A DNA stretch of 64,000 nucleotides from Cryphonectria parasitica EP155 (taxonomy: Eukaryota; Ascomycota; Sordariomycetes; Diaporthales; Cryphonectriaceae), in NCBI RefSeq assembly GCF_011745365.1, contig NW_024468909.1:6448001-6512000 (forward strand). Reading direction: 5' to 3'. Below, one piece after another: positions 58,616-64,000 of this stretch. The notes under the pieces are model-generated. The model was not told the DNA's origin. It did no database searches and saw only the letters and a list, made by a program, of their open reading frames with translations. The position numbers and the translations under genes were made by a program. The stretch's first letter is position 1, and each line of letters opens with the position of its first letter.

Positions 58616-61600
58616 TCACGACTCGCTCTTGGATTTTCTCGTGGACTTGGCCGTGCCGATGTGCGTGTTATGGACCTATATACAATCAGTCATACTCATT
58701 AGGAATAAAGGGAAGAACACGCGTTTGCATAGAAGACGCACCTTGGTCGCAAACCTCAAACTCGACAGTGTCTCGTTCAGGTGGGCCTCTAGTGGCGACA
58801 CCATGACAAACATGAGTGTTTTGGAATTGCCTCCCAGCGAGTTCCTCAATAGGTACGTCAGCTTCGAGTTGCGGTAGGGGATGTGCTTTTGGCCAGTGCC
58901 AAGAGCCTCGATCACGTCGCCCAGAGACTTCAAGCTCGTGTTGATGTTCTGCGTCTCCTTCATGCGGTCCCCTTCGGCACCAGACGACTTGAGACGCTCG
59001 GAACCAGCCAGATCAACCAGATTCAGAGTTCCCTCGCAGCGCTCATGGGTAGCCGCGTTCTCGCCAATCAGCTTAAGCGTGAAGACCGAGTGTGATCGGG
59101 AAGAGCGCTCGTTGGATTTGGTCGCGGCCACTGATCGGTTTTTCTGCGCCTCATTGAGCATAATCTCCACAGTGTCCTCGGAGTCAAGTGTGACACTCTT
59201 GCAGTTGAGCACGGTCGTAGTCTTGCGGGCCTCGTCATGCCGGATCTCGAGCTTCTTCTGGTCCTTGTTGGGCGTCAAAAGGTCATGAAGCTCCTCGTTG
59301 TAAACCTCAATGAAGTTGCCCTCCATCGTGTACGTCCAAGACTTCTCCTTCAACTTGTGTACCGTCTCGTAGATCATCTTGGTCGCGCGGGGGATCATGC
59401 CGTCGCCCGAGGACATTGTGTACGTTTTGCCCGATCCGGTCTGGCCGTAGCAAAAGATACATACGTTGTACCCGTCCAGCGCGCTCTGTACCAGCTGGGA
59501 GATCTCCCCGAAGATCTCCTCGTTCTGGATCTGAGGGGTGAAGACACGGTCGAACTCGAAGGGGAAGGTCTTGGTGGTGATCCTGCCAAGACTATTCTTC
59601 TCCTCAGGCCCCTTGACAGAGATCTGGGCTGAGGTCTTGTCATCTGGAAAGTCGAGATCCGCGGCAGAGCCTTCAGAGCCCTCGAGGAGAGGCCGGACCC
59701 GGCACATAACTCGGATGTTGCCCTTCAACTCCTGGTACTTGTTGAAGAGCACTCGCCGTTCAGTCTCCTCCTTGATCAGCTTCTGTCGTGCCTCCTCCGC
59801 AGTCTTCAAGGCTTCCTGCATCCTGGCTTCCATCTCGGCAAACGAGTCCGATTGCTGCTTGCTGTCGGATTCCAAGAAATGGACTTGCGCCTGCAGCGTC
59901 CGCACGGTACCCTCGAGCGACGTATTGGTGCCTATCAGATCGTCAATCTGCCTCTGGAGGTGTCCTTTCTGAGTGCGCTCGCGGTCCAGATCTGACTGCA
60001 AGGCTTCAGTTTCGCCGCGCATGTCCGATATTTCCCGGTCCTTGTCCTTGAGAGCTTGTTCCAGGTCCTGCTGCTCAGAGCCCAGCTTCAGCTTCAGCGT
60101 CTCGAGCTCTCTGGATGTCTGGTGTCTTTCGTCTTCCAGCTCGACTCGGTAGTGTCTCTTCAAGGCTTCAACTTCTTCCTGATGTCGCCTGCCGAGGGAC
60201 TCCCTCTCATCAGTCAATGATCTCCGGAGCTCATCAAGTGCGTTACGATGGTCTCGAGTCTGGTCTTGTAGCTTGTATTCGTGGGTCCTGCGCTCTTGGT
60301 CCAGCTCCAGACTCAATTTCGCCGTCTGCTGTCTCAGGTCGTCAAGCTCACTCTGCAGGGCCGTATTCTTCTCGTCCAGTCGATTTCGATCACGTTCGAG
60401 GTCATTAGCTGTAGGGCGTCAGTCCGCGCCTGGGCAGAAACATCCTGGCCACCTGCGATATGACGGCTTACCTCTCGTCTTCGCCATGTCGATGACTTCC
60501 TCCATGGCTTTCTTGTCGCTTAGCGAGACGTTCATTACCTCTTTCATAGCCTTGAATTGCGCTTCGACCTCGATTAGGCGTTCGTCCATGTCCCACGCTG
60601 TGAAGGTACGCAGGTTAGAATCCTTAGTCAAGAACGGACGTACTTTGGAAGGAGATTTCGTAGGAGACTCCGTGTACTTCCGAGTGGAAGCCAGGAGGGA
60701 CTCCCCGAAGTCATCTAGCATCTGCTGGGCAACTTCTGTAGGGTGGACAGTCTTGGGCGTCGCAACGTTGCTGGCCCTAGAGTCCTCTTGTCGCGCAGCT
60801 GATCTCACTACGGCATCTCTCCTGCGCGAACCCCTGAAAGTGATGTTGTTGCCCATCTGACTGCTTGAAGGACGCAAAGAAATTGGTGTGGGACTAGGAA
60901 GACGGTTCTCTTTGGTTGAAACCACTTGATTTCTCTGGTACGCACGTTCGTCGTCGAGACTTAGGTTTCCCATCATAGTGCTGATCGAGATATCCCTCTT
61001 GGGCACTGAGTTGGCATGCCACCCCATTGAATGTATGGATGCAGCCTTTCTGAGTTTGGGGTTTTGCAAAGAACCGAAGGGTGGGGGCGGCATCATACAG
61101 TTCTGCTTGCTTGCTGCCGGATCCTCCTCTGTATTGCGACTGTTCATGGACGTCTGAGGCCGAACACGAGCTGTATTGGCTCGCTTTCGTGAATTCGGAG
61201 ATTGGGGCTGATGGAAGGACATCGACGTCTGAGCCCGCGCAATCGTTGAACTGGAACGGGCGATGCCAGGTCCGACGCTCTGAGCGAAGCTCCCAGTGTT
61301 GCGGGAGGACACGGAGGACATCGAGGCGGAGGAGTGATGTCTGGAAAGGGATGTCGTGGTGGACGGCTGCTTGATCTAGGTAGACAATGTCGTTAGCAAT
61401 GGCGGCCTCGACTTTCATTCGATGCACCTGAAAAGAGTAGCCCGTCCCATCGGCACAGACTTCTTCGCCTTCATGGTCAAGCTCGATAGTATCGCTGAAT
61501 CCGTCCAGATCATGAGCGTCGACAATGTCGAACTCGTCAAGCTTGAGTGAGCCGGCGGCAGGGAGCGCAAGAGTTGATGTCGAGCAAGCAGCAAGCACTA

Positions 61601-62406
61601 GAGGCTCTTCTGCAAGATGTGCGTGGCGCATGTTCTCTGGATGGAGGCCTATCCCGTCAGGTGCTCAAAGACGGCGGATATCCCTCGCGAGAATATACGT
61701 TCCTAAGTACTTCGAGGCGACAGGGAAGGATGTAGCTTTGCTCGGATCCTTGAATTGGAACCAGCGGGGTCTACCGCTTTTGAGAGCGCGCGCCAAGCGC
61801 AGAAATTCTGTCCGGTTGGGACACGAAGGTGCCATAAAGCAACATACTGAAAGAGAACACCATCTCGTAGCTTAGACAACTTACCCCAGACTGCGACGCA
61901 AGTGAGACGCCTTTGTTGATGGTCCGCGTTGCGGGCACAGGACCCGCGGTGTGCCTTTCCGGGTACTCGGCTGCCCTCTCCATGAGCGTCTTTCTTTGTT
62001 TGGGGTCAGGCTGCACTGCTGTTGGGGGACCAGGCATCAGCAAGTCTTCTTTTTGGGAGCGTCGCGTCTGCGCGCAGCAAATGTAGATATAGATAAGCCT
62101 TTATTGACGCACCGTTCCCCGACTGGGGCCGCTTAAGCCCAGGCTGTGGCAGCATTGAAGGCTGAGGTCTGGCGTTGCTCTGGGACTCGGTAAACTCGGT
62201 CAGAGTGCCGGGCCTCGCGTTGGGAGCGGGCAGTCGACTTCCTGGGGGACGCATCTGGGACGCGCGAAAGGGCTAGAACACACAAGGAAATAGCAGACGG
62301 TCAGCAGCAGCTGCGACGGGAAGGCGATAAGGCCATCGTTGTTGAACCTTAGTAGGGGGGAAACCCAATTTGTGCTACATACCGCATTCTCGGAGTGGTT
62401 GTCCAT
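58616..62406 (-). CDS. klpA: Kinesin-14 (KlpA/Kar3/Ncd type, C-terminal motor)
   Basis: Supported exons are 62406-62383, 62272-62113, about 62048-61885, 61375-60472, 60408-58742 and 58675-58616, giving about 992 residues. The first 400 residues are basic and Ser/Pro-rich, suited to microtubule binding. A long coiled coil runs from about 420 to 645. The neck LKGNIRVMCRVRP, typical of minus-end kinesin-14, precedes the motor, which has P-loop GQTGSGKT, switch I NERSSRSH and switch II DLAGSE. The tiny last exon completes NTHIGTAKSTRKSKSES. This motor cross-links and slides microtubules in the mitotic spindle. Two points are open: the acceptor of exon 3 (62048 or 62045; the first AG at 62068 breaks the frame), and whether an extra exon ending at 61428 belongs between 61885 and 61375. 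Confidence 0.9.
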
Positions 62407-64000
62407 TGTATACCGGTGGTTAAGAATACGTTGATGGGGTAGGACGGTATGGAACAGGAAGACTGAAGCGAGGAGCGAAGCTCCAGGAAGCGATGCTATG
62501 AAGGCAGACAGGATGAATATGAAGAAAGTGGAACAGAGAAAGGATCAGGGTGCAGCATTGAAGTCAGTCAGTCAGTCAGTCAGTTCGTCTGTCTGATGAC
62601 CGGGGTGGAGTCGTTTTCACCTGCGGTCGCAATTGTAGGACGGCGGTTCGTGCAGTGGGTGGTGGCTGGTGCAGATGCAGGTGGTGACCAGGATTGTTGA
62701 AAGTGCGGCGTTGATCTTCTGCCATTCCCGTTATTTACTGAGACGTTGCGCGGGCAACCATGCGGGCCGTCTACCAATCACGCTGCGTCTTGCATAGGAT
62801 TGGTGCCCTGTGTATGCGTATGCTACTGGGCAACGGATGTACTCTAGCAGCACCCGCACTATACAGTGGTACTACGTATATGCTAAGGTCTCCAGGGGGT
62901 TCGACCCCGCTAACAAGTAGGACCTACGAAGTACTATTGTGGTAAATGGCTCTTTGGACCTGCAGCACTTAGTTCGAGCTTCCCCACTCACATTAACCAC
63001 CCACGCTCGAAACCCCCAAGAAACCCCAGCCTCACAATTCTCGAGATGGTATCATCCAAGTTGATCGCCGATGTTTTAACAGACCAATCTACTCGCTGGA
63101 GTCACACGTACCGAAACCCCTCATAGTCTACCCACTCACACAACGGTCTTGCTATTTTCCCCTTCTCCGTGCGGCGAGGAGGCGGTGACATAGCCAATAG
63201 CATATGCCTCTTGTGCCGTGATAAAGAGACACATGTCAGAAGGAACATCATTGAAAAGAGGCTAGTCCTGCTAGACGTTATCCCAGCTCAGCAAGCCATT
63301 GTCAGTGTATTTTCTTTCACCCCGCCCCCCCCCCCCTTTCTCCCCCACCTATTACATAGTATCGTAACCTGCCTTCTTTGTATGCAGCAACTTCATACCA
63401 GTCCTCACCAGCAGATGGCTAGGTGCTATACTGAGTCTATTCGAAATATTGAACGATCGACTCTCACAAAAGATTGGGCACACTGTAGTACCGCAATACT
63501 TACCTCGGTCTGAGTACTGTGTCAAGTTTGATGTGTCCTCTTCTATCTGTCTGGGCATCCTCTTTGACATCGATACAAGATCTGAGAGAGGGTGCCATGC
63601 ATTCCTTACAGCATCTCTGTGTCACGATTAATTTTGATAGTAGACGGTCAGCGTAAGAGAGTAAGAATTGACAAAGTCATTACAATGAGGCAAGTACCAT
63701 GCTAGAACCCCATGGAAACTTTTCTTTCATATCTAGCTCCCTCTAATGCACCGAAATCACCTGTCAACTGCATAGTATACCACTGTATAAATCTTATCTA
63801 GTGGCCACGATAGGCTCAAGCGCAGGCCAAGGCGTCACCGACAGGGGTTCACGAGCAGCTGTACCGGCCCTTGCAACCCTGCATGTGCCCCCAATTTTTC
63901 ACATGCTAGACAGTGCTGCATAGTACAGTCCAGTATCTTAGCTCATAGCCAGGGCCCAAGGGTTCCTGGGCCTGGGAGCCTTAACGCTTTCTCTTCTCAA
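62407..64000. other. Non-coding right edge of the window
   Basis: This holds the upstream region of the kinesin gene, with a tandem GTCA repeat at about 62562-62584, a C12 run at 63325-63336 and G/C-rich GGGCC words at the very end. No frame has coding character; 63169-63513 is open but unremarkable. Confidence 0.5.

Noticed and set aside
62850..62930. Possible tRNA or SINE head (B-box-like GGTTCGACCCC)
   Set aside because: The A-box position is poor, and the seven bases either side cannot form an acceptor stem.

Overview
This window is nuclear DNA from a filamentous ascomycete, most likely a Sordariomycete. The evidence is the short GT-AG introns (about 50-140 bp) with CTRAY-type branch sites, the roughly one gene per 3 kb, and the families present: an Ecp2/Hce2 effector domain, a cerato-platanin, a Zn2Cys6 regulator, fungal P450s and a KlpA-type kinesin-14. 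I see no ribosomal RNA, convincing tRNA, CRISPR or intact transposon. The species cannot be named from sequence alone.

Layout, left to right. 1-13 kb: the 3' part of an Hce2-domain secreted protein (+), a nine-exon Mtr-like amino acid transporter (-), a DUF1766/GIY-YIG (Mug113-like) protein (+), a secreted GH5 glycoside hydrolase (+) and an LDAH-type lipid-droplet hydrolase (-). 14-23 kb: a six-TM membrane protein (+), a microsomal P450 (+) and a large FHIP (FHF complex) subunit (-) that begins with a 9-nt coding exon. 23-34 kb: a small MYND zinc-finger protein (+), a class 3 lipase (+), a glutathionyl-hydroquinone reductase (-) and a Zn2Cys6 transcription factor (-). 33.6-39.6 kb is a 6-kb stretch with no recognisable gene. 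39.6-50 kb: RNase T2 (-), an Abhydrolase_2 esterase (+), cerato-platanin (-), a stand-alone thioesterase (-) and a secreted type-B carboxylesterase homologue that lacks its catalytic serine (+). 50-62.4 kb: an NTF2-like protein (+), a GNAT-like protein (-), a second P450 (-), a conserved unknown (-) and a C-terminal-motor kinesin-14 (-). The last 1.6 kb is non-coding.

The genes do not form one pathway or a biosynthetic cluster. Housekeeping genes for transport (FHIP links dynein/Hook to early endosomes; kinesin-14 is a minus-end motor) are mixed with secreted proteins that act at the cell wall or host surface (Hce2, GH5, cerato-platanin, the dead esterase, possibly RNase T2) and with oxidative or detoxifying enzymes (two P450s, a GHR).

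The observations I rate highest are the catalytically dead secreted esterase with a long TA/TATACA repeat in its promoter; eleven poly-C/poly-G runs of 11-15 bp across the window, three of them inside introns; a strong hairpin between convergent genes; and a candidate hidden exon in the kinesin. Splice sites were placed by hand from GT-AG signals, reading-frame continuity and family conservation, so individual exon edges may be off even where the gene call is firm.
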